Counted from the first letter of the stretch, positions 51,876-62,500 are shown. The stretch is 64,000 bases of DNA from Sulfidibacter corallicola (GCF_017498545.1 NZ_CP071793.1:2356001-2420000), one strand, 5' to 3'. Translations and numbers: made by a program. The notes: a model not told the origin generated them from the sequence alone.

Positions 51876-52820
51876 TTGCTGTTAACCATTGATAATTTCA
51901 CTGTTTCCTATGGCAGGCACCGCGTTTTGGACAATATCAGCCTGGAACTTCCCCAGGCCGCCGTCGGCCTTCTGGGCCCCAACGGCGCCGGCAAGAGCAC
52001 GCTCATCAAGGCCATCCTGGGCCTGCTCAAGCCAGAGTCCGGAAACGGCCGGTTCCTCCAATTCGAACTCGGTAAAAACGACAAACGCATTCGGCAATAC
52101 GTGGGGTACATGCCGGAAAGCGAATGTCTGATACCGGGTTTCAGCGCGGTCCAATACGTCAGCTACGTGGCCCAGCTCAACGGCATGGGTCGCCGCGAGG
52201 CGTTCAAGCGTGCCCACAAAGTCTTGTATCTGGTAGGTCTGGGCGAAGCCCGCTACCGCAACCTCGACACCTATTCCACCGGCATGAAGCAGCGCCTCAA
52301 ACTGGCACAGGCCATCGTCCACGACCCCCACCTGATTTTTTTGGACGAGCCGACCAACGGGCTCGATCCCGATGGCCGCGAAGAAATGCTCGACCTGATC
52401 CGCGAGATCGCCCGCATCGAGAACCGCTGCATCATCCTTTCCTCGCACCTGATGCGCGACGTGGAACGCTGCACCGAATACCTGGTCATCATGGATCAGC
52501 AGAAGATCAAGTGCAGCGGGTACATCAAGGAGCTCTGTGCCGGTCAGGCCCACCGCTACCGCCTACGCGTCAATCGCGACCATAAACAGGCCGCCGAAAT
52601 CCTGCGCGGCAAAGGATTGACCGTCGATCACGTGTCCGAACGCGAACCGAATTTCGAGGTCATGCTGGACGGCGGCATCCATGCCCGCGATCTCTTTCGG
52701 CACCTGACCGATGCCGGCATTCAAATTCGCCAATTGATTCCGCGCAACTACACGGTCGAAGAAATCTATCGCAAGCACGTGCACATCAACGCGAACGCGG
52801 GAGAGGCCAATGGCATCTAA
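51876..52820 (+). CDS. ABC transporter ATP-binding protein (first of two)
   Basis: 314-aa ABC ATPase: LTIDNFTVSYGRHRVLDN, Walker A LLGPNGAGKSTLI, signature YSTGMKQRLKLAQA, Walker B LIFLDEPTNGLDPDG, H-loop SSHLM, then a ~90-residue C-terminal domain seen in ABC-2 drug and polysaccharide exporters. The start is a TTG at 51876 with GAGGTG 5 bases upstream; the ATG at 51822 lacks a ribosome site. Overlaps the permease gene by 11 bases. With the next three genes it forms two ATPase/permease pairs. Substrate unknown. Confidence 0.88.
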   Translation: MLLTIDNFTVSYGRHRVLDNISLELPQAAVGLLGPNGAGKSTLIKAILGLLKPESGNGRFLQFELGKNDKRIRQYVGYMPESECLIPGFSAVQYVSYVAQLNGMGRREAFKRAHKVLYLVGLGEARYRNLDTYSTGMKQRLKLAQAIVHDPHLIFLDEPTNGLDPDGREEMLDLIREIARIENRCIILSSHLMRDVERCTEYLVIMDQQKIKCSGYIKELCAGQAHRYRLRVNRDHKQAAEILRGKGLTVDHVSEREPNFEVMLDGGIHARDLFRHLTDAGIQIRQLIPRNYTVEEIYRKHVHINANAGEANGI

Positions 52821-53727
52821 AAGTGAAATATATTCACAGGGTTACCAAAAATGGGACGGCGACCGCACCCAAGTCACACCACCCTGGTACCTGATTGGCC
52901 GAGCCGGCGTCCAGAACATCCTGGCCTCCACCGGCAAAAAGAGCCGCATGTTTTTCATCATCGCCTTCGTGATCTACTACTTCATGTTGGTGGCGTCCAC
53001 CACCCTGCGCCTGCAGATCGAAAACTTCAAGCGCATCGAATGGCTGGCCGGCGTACTGGAAGCCTGGCAAGCCGCCCAACCGGCGCAATCCGAAGTGTGG
53101 TACCACGAGGCCTTCATTCTCCGACCGGCGATTTTCTTCACGTTCTGGACCATGATCCTCTACGGGTCGCAACTCATCTCGAAGGATCGCGCCGCCAACG
53201 CGCTACAGGTCTATTTCTCCAAGGCCGTCAGCCGCTTCGACTACCTGTTCGGGAAATTTTTCGCCGTCGCCCAAATGACCGCCGTCGTCACCCTGGTTCC
53301 CTCGGCGATCATCATCTGCGTCGGCCTGGTCGCCACCACCGACCATCTCGAATTCATCAAACAGAGTTGGTACATCCCGATCCTGACGGGCTCGTTCTGG
53401 CTACTGCTCACGATCACCTACGGCTCCATCATCCTGCTGTGCTCCTCACTGATGAACCGCAGCTACATGGCCGGTGCCAGCTTCTTCGGGTTCGCGGTCT
53501 TCACCGCCGTGTTCCCCTACATCCTCGGCTTCATTTTCGGAGCCCATTCGTTCGTCGAAGGCTTGAAGTGGACGAGTTCCATCGCCACCATCGGCGAGGC
53601 GATCTACTCCCTGAAAGTGAATGAAGCCGGCCTGCTGTTCTGGCAGGTCTTCGATGTCGCCCTGGTGACCGGAGTCGCCATATTCCTGATAACCCGCCGC
53701 ATCGAGCCGGTGGAGGTGGTGAAATGA
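52810..53727 (+). CDS. ABC-2-type permease (first of two)
   Basis: 305 aa with six hydrophobic helices (MFFIIAFVIYYFMLVAST, IFFTFWTMILYGSQLI, MTAVVTLVPSAIIICVGLV, GSFWLLLTITYGSIILLCSSL, ASFFGFAVFTAVFPYILGFIF, VFDVALVTGVAIFLI). The segment GSQLISKDRAANALQVYFSKAVSRFDYLFGKF is the usual cytoplasmic coupling region of ABC-2 permeases. The N-terminal tail has EIYSQGYQKWDG, conserved in this permease type. Translationally linked to both neighbouring ATPase genes by overlaps. Confidence 0.85.
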   Translation: MASKSEIYSQGYQKWDGDRTQVTPPWYLIGRAGVQNILASTGKKSRMFFIIAFVIYYFMLVASTTLRLQIENFKRIEWLAGVLEAWQAAQPAQSEVWYHEAFILRPAIFFTFWTMILYGSQLISKDRAANALQVYFSKAVSRFDYLFGKFFAVAQMTAVVTLVPSAIIICVGLVATTDHLEFIKQSWYIPILTGSFWLLLTITYGSIILLCSSLMNRSYMAGASFFGFAVFTAVFPYILGFIFGAHSFVEGLKWTSSIATIGEAIYSLKVNEAGLLFWQVFDVALVTGVAIFLITRRIEPVEVVK

Positions 53728-54653
53728 GCGCCTATTCGATCGAAGTCACCAATGTCTCGAAGTGGTACGGTGACGTTTCGGCACTGACCGAAGTCAGTTT
53801 GAACATCGAGCCCGGCATTCTCGGGCTGTTGGGCCCCAACGGTGCCGGCAAGTCGACCCTGCTGAAGCTGATGAGCGGCCAACTGGACCCCAGCATCGGC
53901 GAGATCAATATCCTGGGCCAGAACTACCACAACAACCCGCAGCTCTGGTCCAAGGTCGGGCTCTGCCCGGAACAGGACAGCCTGTGGGAGGAATTCAGCG
54001 GACCCGGTTTCCTCAGCGCCATGCTTCAGCTACAGGGCTGGGGCGTTCACGATTCGGACCGTCGCGCGGCCGAGCTGATCGGCATGCTCGACCTGGCCAA
54101 GGCCGGCAGGCGCCGAGTGAGCGGCTACTCCAAGGGCATGCGCCAAAAGCTGCGCATCGCCCAAAGCCTGGCCCACCGACCGGAGGTCCTGTTCCTCGAC
54201 GAACCGATGACCGGGCTGGACGCCACCAGCCGCACCCTGGTCTCCGATCTGATCATCGAGATGGGACGATCGGGCATGACGGTCGTCGTCAGCTCCCACA
54301 TCCTGCACGAGGTGGAAAACATCACCAAGGAAATGGTGATCATCAACCAGGGCAGCCTGCGAGCCCGGGGCAACGTCTACGAAATCCGCGAACTGCTGAC
54401 CGACCACCCCTTGCAACTGGAACTCTCCGTGGACGATCCGCGCCGATTCTGCCAGGCTTTCCTGGGCAAACCCCACGTGGTCAAGGTGGAACTGGTGCCC
54501 GAGGACCCGGAGCGCGTCATCGTTTTCACACAACATCAAAACCAGTTTTTCCAGGACCTTCCCGAAATCTTGGAGGACCACGACATTCACATCAAGAGCA
54601 TCCATGCCGAGGACGAGGACATGGAAGCCGTCTTCAAATATTTGGTGCATTGA
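53724..54653 (+). CDS. ABC transporter ATP-binding protein (second of two)
   Basis: 309-aa ABC ATPase: VTNVSKWYGDVSALTEVSLNI, Walker A LLGPNGAGKSTLL, signature YSKGMRQKLRIAQS, Walker B LFLDEPMTGLDATS, H-loop SSHIL, and a C-terminal extension (VDDPRRFCQAFLGKPHVVKVEL) that differs from the first ATPase. ATGA overlap with the upstream permease. Two distinct ATPases with two distinct permeases suggest a heteromeric exporter or two related exporters in one operon. Confidence 0.9.
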   Translation: MSAYSIEVTNVSKWYGDVSALTEVSLNIEPGILGLLGPNGAGKSTLLKLMSGQLDPSIGEINILGQNYHNNPQLWSKVGLCPEQDSLWEEFSGPGFLSAMLQLQGWGVHDSDRRAAELIGMLDLAKAGRRRVSGYSKGMRQKLRIAQSLAHRPEVLFLDEPMTGLDATSRTLVSDLIIEMGRSGMTVVVSSHILHEVENITKEMVIINQGSLRARGNVYEIRELLTDHPLQLELSVDDPRRFCQAFLGKPHVVKVELVPEDPERVIVFTQHQNQFFQDLPEILEDHDIHIKSIHAEDEDMEAVFKYLVH

Positions 54654-54668
54654 GGGGAGGCCGATCAC

Positions 54669-55580
54669 ATGCAAACCTTGGAAACCACAGCATCACCCGA
54701 GCGGGAACACATGGACAGGCCTTCCCAGCCCGCACCGCGCAAGGCCCGTCTGGGAACCGGCCCGCAACCGAACCTGAACCAGGTAAGGCTGACCTGGACC
54801 CTGGCGCGACTCACCGCCAAACGACTCATTCGCCGCAAGCTGTTCTGGTTCCTGTCACTGCTCAGCCTGCTGCCCTGCCTGGTGGTGTTCTACTGGATCA
54901 TCGACCGCTTCGCCGCCAACTGGTCCAGCCCGGAAATGCCCTTCGCCATGTTCCGCAACATTCAGGCGGTGTATTTCCACATTTTCTTCATGCCGCTGCT
55001 GTCCGTGTTCATGGGCCTGGGCGTGATCTCCGAAGAGATCGAATCCAAGAACATCACCTTCACCCTGGTGCGGCCCCTCAACCGCGCCTCGATCGCGGTG
55101 GGGCGCCTGTTGGGCCACCTGCTCGCCGCATCGCTGCTGCTGTCCGTAGCCGTCTTCTGCAACTTCATGAGCAACATGGTGTTCCAGGTGGAGGAGCTGA
55201 TTCCGACGCTGCCCAACCTGATCAACGGCATCCTCATCCTGTGCGCCGGTCTGGCCGGGTACATGAGCGTGGTGGCCATGCTCGGCACCTTCTGGAAGAA
55301 GTTCGCCATCCTAGGATCGATCATATTCCTGTTGATGGACACCGCGTTTTCGCTGATTCCCGTGGCCACGCTGAACTTCATCAGCGTTCGGTTCCGCATG
55401 ATGGCCGCCTACTGGGAGCCGTTGCCGCGATTCCTTCCCAGCCTGATCGACATTCCCCGCGGCTCGTTCGTGCTCAACATCGCGCTCATCTTCGTGCTGT
55501 TCGTGGCCATTCCCCTCGGGGTCATGGCCTTCCGCTTGAGTCAGTTCGAAATCGTGCTCGGCGGCGGCGAAGCGGGGTAG
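54669..55580 (+). CDS. ABC-2-type permease (second of two)
   Basis: 303 aa. A ~45-residue polar start (QTLETTASPEREHMDRPSQP) is followed by six helices (LFWFLSLLSLLPCLVVFYWII, IFFMPLLSVFMGLGVI, LLLSVAVFCNFMSNMVF, LINGILILCAGLAGYMSVVAML, IIFLLMDTAFSLIPVATL, LNIALIFVLFVAIPLGVMAF). EEIESKNITFTLVRPLNRASIAVGRL is the coupling segment typical of ABC-2 permeases (compare NosY/YhaP types). Ends the four-gene operon. Confidence 0.85.
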   Translation: MQTLETTASPEREHMDRPSQPAPRKARLGTGPQPNLNQVRLTWTLARLTAKRLIRRKLFWFLSLLSLLPCLVVFYWIIDRFAANWSSPEMPFAMFRNIQAVYFHIFFMPLLSVFMGLGVISEEIESKNITFTLVRPLNRASIAVGRLLGHLLAASLLLSVAVFCNFMSNMVFQVEELIPTLPNLINGILILCAGLAGYMSVVAMLGTFWKKFAILGSIIFLLMDTAFSLIPVATLNFISVRFRMMAAYWEPLPRFLPSLIDIPRGSFVLNIALIFVLFVAIPLGVMAFRLSQFEIVLGGGEAG

Positions 55581-55779
55581 TGCCCATCTGCCATGGGCAC
55601 GCGTGCAGGCTCCATGAATCAGTCAGGTTTCGGCAAAATCCTTATGGGGAGGTCGCCGAAGCCTGACGGCTCGGCGCCTTTCCCCAACCATGCCTCTCGG
55701 TGGTGCGACGGCGGGTCGCGCCCATCCTGGACGGGCTCGCTTTCGGAGTTCGGGCGCCCCATTTCGACGGGGTAAATAG

Positions 55780-55803
55780 AAAACGGCCGGGTTGCCCCGG
55801 CCG
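55780..55803 (-). terminator. Rho-independent terminator of the DUF697 gene
   Basis: CGGCCGGG / CCCGGCCG, an 8-bp stem with a TTGC loop. On the minus strand it is followed by TTTTCTATTT, ending the gene at 55837. Confidence 0.82.
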
Positions 55804-55836
55804 CGGTTAACTGGAAATCTCGCTGCGTCGGACCGC

Positions 55837-56325
55837 TCAGGCGGGCGCCGCGGCTTCTTCCTTGCCTTCTTCGAACGCCTTTGCGAAGTGGGCGCGCATG
55901 CCCTCTACGTCAAAGTCCAGCATGTTCCCGCCGGTCTCGAAGTGCTGTATGAAGACCCGACCAATCGCGTAGGTCAGGGCCGCCGAGAATCCCGGCAACG
56001 CGAGTCCACCCAATACCGGGCCCACCAGGGGCAATCCCTTGAGAATGGAGCCGACGGTGCCGAATGCCAAGGTGGGCGCACCCAGGCTGGCGACCAGACT
56101 GGCCACGATGGATTTGCCGACGTCTCTGCGAAACGGAATTTCGTAGAGATTCGCCAAGTCGTTGATCATTTTCAGTTGAACCGCCGTGATACCGACAAAG
56201 TCCACCACCGGAATGGGAAAGATCCCGACACCGGCAGCCCACAGCATGTTCTGATTGACAATTTTGTTCGCGGCTTCCTCGTGGGGGCTCGCAAACGTTT
56301 CAGTTTGTTCGGCTGTTGCTTCCAT
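55837..56325 (-). CDS. DUF697-like membrane-associated protein
   Basis: 162 aa from the ATG at 56325 (AGGCAGG upstream); the longer frame to 56433 is not needed. The core NMLWAAGVGIFPIPVVDFVGITAVQLKMINDLANLYEIPF is typical of DUF697 (YcjF/TrmE-associated membrane domain), followed by a Gly/Pro-rich hydrophobic hairpin (LKGLPLVGPVLGGLALPGF) and FSAALTYAIGRVFIQHFETGG. The acidic ends are cytoplasmic. In other bacteria DUF697 often accompanies GTPases; none is adjacent here. Function unknown. Confidence 0.82.
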   Translation of the reverse strand: MEATAEQTETFASPHEEAANKIVNQNMLWAAGVGIFPIPVVDFVGITAVQLKMINDLANLYEIPFRRDVGKSIVASLVASLGAPTLAFGTVGSILKGLPLVGPVLGGLALPGFSAALTYAIGRVFIQHFETGGNMLDFDVEGMRAHFAKAFEEGKEEAAAPA

Positions 56326-56873
56326 TAACCTGCCTCTACATAGAATTGTTATTCCGCATGAAGCACGAGGCGACACACGGGTCGTTCCCTGCACCCGAGA
56401 AGCGATACGCGAAATGCCCCAAAACCGGTACATCCGAAGAGATGGGAACGCACAGATCCCCCCAGAAATCCGATTAGAGAAGCAAAGGACAGTAGGAAGC
56501 GGATCGCGTTCACGTGATTATACCACTTTCGAAGGAAAGAATTTATTCTCAGCCACGGTCGAATAGAAACCTGAACCCGTTCGTTCACGAAACCCGAGCC
56601 GGGACAGGATGATGTTACAGACCCACAGAAGCCCATCCAATATTATTACCGAAGTCACATGATGTGCATCTCTACCAGATGGCGAGTCTCTACAATTTCA
56701 GGTTCATGTGATGTTTCCTGTGTGACGATGGCGTTCACTCGTTTTATCTCCTCTTTGTTTGCCGTCGCTAACATTTGTTGTTAGGATTCAAAGCAATCCT
56801 TCAGCTACATTCCTCGTCACAAACAAGTGGTGCTCTTCGAGTGCCGAATTACCGTCCCATATCGAGTAGGCAT
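56326..56873. other. Intergenic stretch, no gene supported
   Basis: About 550 bases with lower GC than the surrounding genes. Short frames on both strands (for example 56255-56566 plus and 56349-56636 minus) lack family signatures. It presumably carries divergent promoters; the tract 56640-56800 is AT-rich, but no spaced -35/-10 pair is convincing. Confidence 0.35.
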
Positions 56874-57542
56874 ATGATCCCCCATCCAAGCCCAAACGAC
56901 CTATTGACCGAACTAGACAAAAACCACCCCGGTTTGGGGACTTTGTTGGCTCAGTTCAACTTGGCGGAAGTGGAACATTCGGGCAGTCATTTTCTCAATC
57001 ACCTCACCAATACCGGAAAAATCCTCGAAGGTTGGGGCTGCCCACATTACCTGGTGGCCGCGGGCATCTGTCACAGCCTCTACGGAACTCAGTATTTCGA
57101 GTTATCCGAAGGCCCAGACCGGGAAAAGGTCAAAGAGATCCTCGACGAACGAGCCGAACGAATCGTGTACCTATTCTGCACCATGCAGCGCACCAGCTTG
57201 TACGCCAATCGGGACTTGGCCCCGACCGTCCAAAAAACCGTGATCAATCGATTCGATGGTGTCGGCATCCCGATCTCGGATGAAGACTTTCGCGACCTGG
57301 TGTCACTGGATGTGGCCAACTTCCTGGAACAGAGACGCCGAGCCGGTTGGAAGGGGCTGCGTTGGGATGCCATGGCCAGGCGCAACTACACGGGTATGAG
57401 TCCGTTTCTCCCGGAAGCGGCGGCCCGAGAAATCGAGCCTTATCTCCAGGGGGTCCGTCACCTGTGGCTGCGTCTCAAGAAGCAGGCTCCGATCATGCCC
57501 GCCGAAGGTCCGGTCGCCCTGAACGCGTCTAAATCGACGTGA
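56874..57542 (+). CDS. DUF6817-like HD-type protein
   Basis: 222 aa from the ATG at 56874 (GTAGG just upstream). The central block HSGSHFLNHLTNTGKILEGWGCPHYLVAAGICHSLYGTQYF has the spaced histidines of DUF6817, an HD-like metal-binding helical domain found in plants and bacteria, with a further segment EILDERAERIVYLFC and LDVANFLEQRRR. Activity unknown. It precedes the amidase by 138 bases on the same strand; both may belong with the adjacent NRPS region, but nothing proves that. Confidence 0.72.
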   Translation: MIPHPSPNDLLTELDKNHPGLGTLLAQFNLAEVEHSGSHFLNHLTNTGKILEGWGCPHYLVAAGICHSLYGTQYFELSEGPDREKVKEILDERAERIVYLFCTMQRTSLYANRDLAPTVQKTVINRFDGVGIPISDEDFRDLVSLDVANFLEQRRRAGWKGLRWDAMARRNYTGMSPFLPEAAAREIEPYLQGVRHLWLRLKKQAPIMPAEGPVALNASKST

Positions 57543-57680
57543 GCGCTCGCCCGATCTACCTCACAACCGCGAAAAGGCTCCACGTCGCCGCGAGCCACAT
57601 GCACGTGAGCATCGGATCGCACAGGATCATCCGCTCGTCCGAAGATCGATCGCCCAATAAAAATCACGGGAGAATCCTCA

Positions 57681-59306
57681 ATGACGCAGTCCGATATCTC
57701 ACCCAAAGCCGTTCTTGAATATACCCGCTTGCTCGGATTGGATTTCACCCCCACGGAATGCGAATGGGTCGCCATGGGGATGAATATGAGCAAAAAGCCC
57801 TTCCAGCAATTGAGAGCCAACCCTCTCGAAAACCGGGACCCACCGGCGTATGGGTTTTCTTTGCTGGAACCGAGCCCGGCCGGGCTCGCCTCCGATACGA
57901 ATTGGTGGACACCAACGCGGACCACCATCGATCGCCCTGCGAAAGAAGACGACCTCGCCTTCCTGTCCGTCGCGGAGCTTGCCGGCCTGATCGCCGACAA
58001 AACCGTCAGCGCCACCGAACTGACAAACCTGTACCTGGCAAGACTGAAAAAGTACGACGACTCGTTGCATTGTGTCGTAAACCTCCTGGAACAGAGAGCC
58101 TTGGCTAGCGCCCAACGCGCCGACGAAGAAATCCAGGCGGGTCGTTACCGCGGTCCGCTCCACGGCATTCCTTACGGCATCAAGGACCTCTTCGCTGCCA
58201 AGTCCGCACCGACGACCTGGGGCGCCGCGCCCTACAAGGATCGGGTCTTCCAGGAAGATGCGGGTATCGTTTCCAAGTTGGAAGAACAAGGTGCGGTGCT
58301 GATCGCGAAACTGTCCACGGGGACCTTGGCCTATCACGACGATGTGTGGTTCGGAGGCCAAACCAAAAACCCCTGGGATCCGAAACAGGGCGCCCTCGGT
58401 TCTTCTGCGGGACCCGCCGCCGCTGTGGCCGCAGGGCTTGTCCCCTTTTCGGTGGGCACCGAAACCAAGGCCTCGATCAGTGCCCCCTGTGACCGGTGCG
58501 GCGTTTTCGGTTTGAGGCCCACCCCTGGCTTGGTGAGTCGAACGGGGCTGATGACACAAAGCTGGACCATGGATCGCATCGGTCCTATCGGACGAACCGT
58601 CGAAGATTGCGCTCTGGTCTTCAATGCCATCCAAGGTCCCGATGGAACCGATCCCGAAGTGACCAGGCACGACTTCCAGTGGGAAGACCGCCCCGATTTG
58701 CGTCACCTGACCATCGGGTATGTGGCGGATCTTTTCGACAGAAATCCCCAGATGGCCCCGAGCAAAGATCAACTGAAGGTGTTTACCGAACTGGGAGCGC
58801 GTCTGAAACCCGTGAAAATCCCCGATTATCCCTCAGAGTGCCTTCGTCTGATTGTATTTGCCGAAGCCGCCGCTTCCTTTGACGAACTTACCACGGCAAA
58901 GAAGGACGCCCTGTTGACCCATCAGGGTCCCACAGACATTCCCAATTTTCTGAGGACGGCACGTCTGATACCGGCGGTGGCCTACATTCAGGCCAACCGC
59001 ATCCGCGCCAGGCTCATGGCCCAGATGAAAGAGATCTTTCGAGAAGTGGATCTATACTTACTCCCCAATCTTCCTAGTGAGGAACGCCAGGCATCTTGTT
59101 ATTGTGGCTTACCCGCGTTGGTCATTCCAAACCGCTTCGACGAGCGAGGCAGACCGGAAAGCAGCTTTCAATTTGTGGGACCTCCTCATGGAGAATCATT
59201 GATACTAAGTGTAGGTCACCGGTTCACTCGATCTATAGGTATCACGTTGGGTCAACCTCCGATGACACGGGAAAGGAATCCAGAAGAAGAAAAGGCATTA
59301 AATTGA
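57681..59306 (+). CDS. Amidase-signature family enzyme with altered signature
   Basis: 541 aa. Residues ~95-500 follow the amidase signature fold: LAGLIADKTVSATELTNLYL, GPLHGIPYGIKDLFAAK (catalytic Lys), GALGSSAGPAAAVAAGLVPFSVGTETKASI (cis-Ser and nucleophile Ser), CGVFGLRPTPGLVS. The usual GGSSGGSAAAVA and GSDTGGSIR blocks are changed here to GSSAGPAAAVA and GTETKASIS, but the Lys-Ser-Ser triad is preserved. An extra ~85-residue N-terminal domain (AVLEYTRLLGLDFTPTECEW...) precedes it. It hydrolyses or transfers an amide; substrate unknown. It could tailor the peptide of the neighbouring NRPS. Confidence 0.83.
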   Translation: MTQSDISPKAVLEYTRLLGLDFTPTECEWVAMGMNMSKKPFQQLRANPLENRDPPAYGFSLLEPSPAGLASDTNWWTPTRTTIDRPAKEDDLAFLSVAELAGLIADKTVSATELTNLYLARLKKYDDSLHCVVNLLEQRALASAQRADEEIQAGRYRGPLHGIPYGIKDLFAAKSAPTTWGAAPYKDRVFQEDAGIVSKLEEQGAVLIAKLSTGTLAYHDDVWFGGQTKNPWDPKQGALGSSAGPAAAVAAGLVPFSVGTETKASISAPCDRCGVFGLRPTPGLVSRTGLMTQSWTMDRIGPIGRTVEDCALVFNAIQGPDGTDPEVTRHDFQWEDRPDLRHLTIGYVADLFDRNPQMAPSKDQLKVFTELGARLKPVKIPDYPSECLRLIVFAEAAASFDELTTAKKDALLTHQGPTDIPNFLRTARLIPAVAYIQANRIRARLMAQMKEIFREVDLYLLPNLPSEERQASCYCGLPALVIPNRFDERGRPESSFQFVGPPHGESLILSVGHRFTRSIGITLGQPPMTRERNPEEEKALN

Positions 59307-59593
59307 CGCTACACTCCTTCTAATAAAAGAAAGTTGAAAGATAATCCTAAAACCAATTTCATGTGTCACTTTTGGTTCTCGTAAAAAACATCCCATCTGA
59401 AAGGAATGTAATCATCGATATAGAACCTGGACTCCATCACAAAATATCTACCATTCCTCCCCATTGGAACCATTCTCGACGACATGTTCGGTAGGCCGAC
59501 ACCTCCTCGCCGGATTCGCCGCGGAACGCTTTTCAACGCGTTTCTCTTCAGCATCTTGCGCTATTGCACCTACAGGCACCGCACTCCTTTGGA
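59307..59593. other. Convergent intergenic region
   Basis: About 290 bases between the amidase (+) and the NRPS 3' end (-), AT-rich at 59320-59440. A 62-codon minus-strand frame (59366-59554) has no recognisable features. No clear terminator hairpin was found for either gene. Confidence 0.35.
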
Positions 59594-62500
59594 TTAAGGT
59601 TGGCATTTTCTTCCCCGTGATCCCGCCAATGACAAGATCAAATCCGCCAAGCCCTCGACATGAGGATGGCGGAGCATGGTGGCGTGATCACCTTGCGCCC
59701 AACAGGCGTGCATGGCACCGGAGGTCAAGCGCGCCCAGCCCCAACTTTGGGCATCTTCGGCCGCGGCCTTCGAAGCGGCACCGGCTGCGGTTGCACGGGT
59801 CCGAACCAGGTTCAGGTCGAAATCGCCGAGCGTTTGAGGCCGGTATACCATGCGTGACTGGGCGCGGAACACGGCGACCGGTCCCTCGAGATCTTCAGCC
59901 GTGGTCCCCGCCGGCAGCAGCTCGTCCGCCACCAATCTCTCGGCGAAGCGGGCAAGCGCCGAATGCCAGGTGCACCCGGCAAGATCGTCGCGAGTCAGGG
60001 GACAGTCGCGTCCATGAAAACCGGCCAGCATCGTAGCCATGTCGACCAACCAATCGGCGTCGTCCATATCGGGCGGCGGGTCCAGATCGCCACGGGGCGC
60101 GGGTGTATCCAACAAAATGAGAGGCGCCACCGGGCGACCCGCTTGGCGCAGGCGGCAAGCCATTTCGAATGCCAGGTAGCAACCGAAGCTATGGCCGACC
60201 AACTGAATCGGAGCCTCGTCCAGATCCAGGTCGAGCAACGCCTCGAGGTTGGCCGCCACGATCGCCTCGATCGAATCGTGCGGTTTGACTCGGTCCGTCG
60301 ATCCGTCCCCATCCAGACCAACCGCCTGCAAACCGTAGACGATTTTCCGGCGCGTGCCCAACGCCTGAGCCAACTCGTGGAAATAGACCAAATTGCCGCC
60401 GGTTCCGGGAAGCAGGAACCAGGGCGAACCGATACCGCGCCCATGCAGTGGCACCAAGGGGGCCCGACGGGGCTCGGCCCCATCCTGACGCAGCAGCTCG
60501 GCCACCTCGGCCACGGATCCGTGTCGGAACAACTCGGCCAGCGGCAGGCGGCGACCGAAGCGCGACTCGATCCGTGCAACGAGGCGAACGGTCAACAACG
60601 AATGTCCACCCAACTCGAAGAATCCATCGTAGGCGCCCACCGAGGGAACCTCCAACAGCTCGGAATACAGTGCCGCCAGTTCGCGTTCGAGGGCATCCCG
60701 CGGAGGGATGAACGCGACCGCACCGAACGCCTCCCGACCCGGCTCGGGCAACTGGTCGCGGTCGGGTTTGTCCGAGGCATTGCGCGGCATATCGTCCAGA
60801 AGAACCCAGGCGGAGGGCTGTAGGTAGTCGGGCAGGCTTTGGGCAGCCAAACGGCGCAGCTTCATGACGGTCGGCTCCCGCTCCGGCATGGCCGTCACAT
60901 AGGCGGCAAGGTAGGGCATCTGCCGCTCGCGACGCACGACGACGACGGCATCGGCCACGTCTTCACGGCCGCGAAGCCAGGCCTCCACCTCGCCTGGCTC
61001 GATGCGGCGGCCGCGGATCTTGACTTGATCGTCGAGACGGCCGACGAAATCGAATCCGCGATCTTCACCATCGGAATCGACCGGCCTGCGTCGCACCAAA
61101 TCGCCGGTGAGGTACATCCGCGAACCGGGCGGGCCGAAGGGGTTGGGAACGAAGACGGCCGCCGTCGCACCGGGACGATTGCGGTAGCCACGCGCCACTT
61201 GCGGTCCGGCCAATGCCAACTGGCCCGCGATCCCCAATGGTGCGAGCTGCAGGTCCGAGTCCAGCACGAAGGTCCGGGCGTTGGGTACCGGCGAACCAAT
61301 GGGTGTGGCGCCGGGTCGGCCATCACAGGCGAACAACGTAGCCGCCACGGTGTGCTCGGCCGGACCGTAACCATTGACGATGCGGCGTCCGGGCAACCAG
61401 CGGCGCACCAACGACTCGGGGCAAACCTCCCCCGCCAGGATCACGCAACGCGGCAAATCGCCACAGGGCTCGACCGTCGCCACCGCGCTCGGCACCGCGA
61501 TCAGATGGGTGATGCCGTTCCGGGCCACGTACGCCGCCAGCGGATCACCCAGCAGGCGTTCTCGGTCGGGACCCAAATCCAAGGCGGCACCCGAGGAGAA
61601 GACCAACGCCAATTCGATCACCGACGAATCGAAATTGAGCGAAGCGAAGAAGTAGAACACGGAGCACGGCTCCACCCGCATGAACGCCTGCAGCGCCATG
61701 GCGGACTGGAACAAGCCCGCGCGGGTCAACTGCACGCCCTTGGGCTCACCGGTCGAGCCCGAGGTATAGGTCAGGTAGGCCAGGTTCTCCGGATGAGGCC
61801 GTCGCCTCTCGATATTCGGGTTCGGTTCGGGCACCGCCATCGAAGACGGCTCGTCCCAGACCAGAACGTCGAAATCTCCTTCCGGAAGCCGGTCGCGCAG
61901 TGCCGCATGGGTCACCACGAGATGGCCGCCACAATCGCGAAGCACCGGCGCAAAGCGCTGAGGATAGGCGGGATCCAGACCCACGAACACCGCCCCCAAG
62001 CGTTGGACGGCCAGAAAGGCCGCCGCCAGATCCGGATCGCGTTCGGCCATCACCACGACCGGAACTTCCGGGCCGACGCCACGCGAGGCCAAGACTTCGG
62101 TCAAACGGGCCACTTCGGCGTCCAGCTCGGCATAGGTCCAACGGCGGTCGCCGTACACGATGGCCGTGGCTTCGGGTCGTTGCCGAACCCACCCGGCAAA
62201 GCGACTTTCCACCTCGTAGGGCGCGCCCCAATCGCGAGGCCGGGGATTGCCGTCGGCCATGACCGCGTCCCGTTCCCAGTCCGGCAGCATCGGCAGTCGC
62301 GAGACCGCTTCCTCCGGCCGTTCCACCATCGCGGACCACAACCGAGACAGGTGTTCCCCCAGCCGTGCCACCGTTTCTTCGTCGAACAGGTCCCGGTTGT
62401 ACTCGATCGCGCCGAAGAGCCCGTCGGGGCCCTCCTCCATCGCCAGGGTCATATCGAACTTGCTGACGACGACCTCGCGCGCCTGGTTCACCACCTCCAA

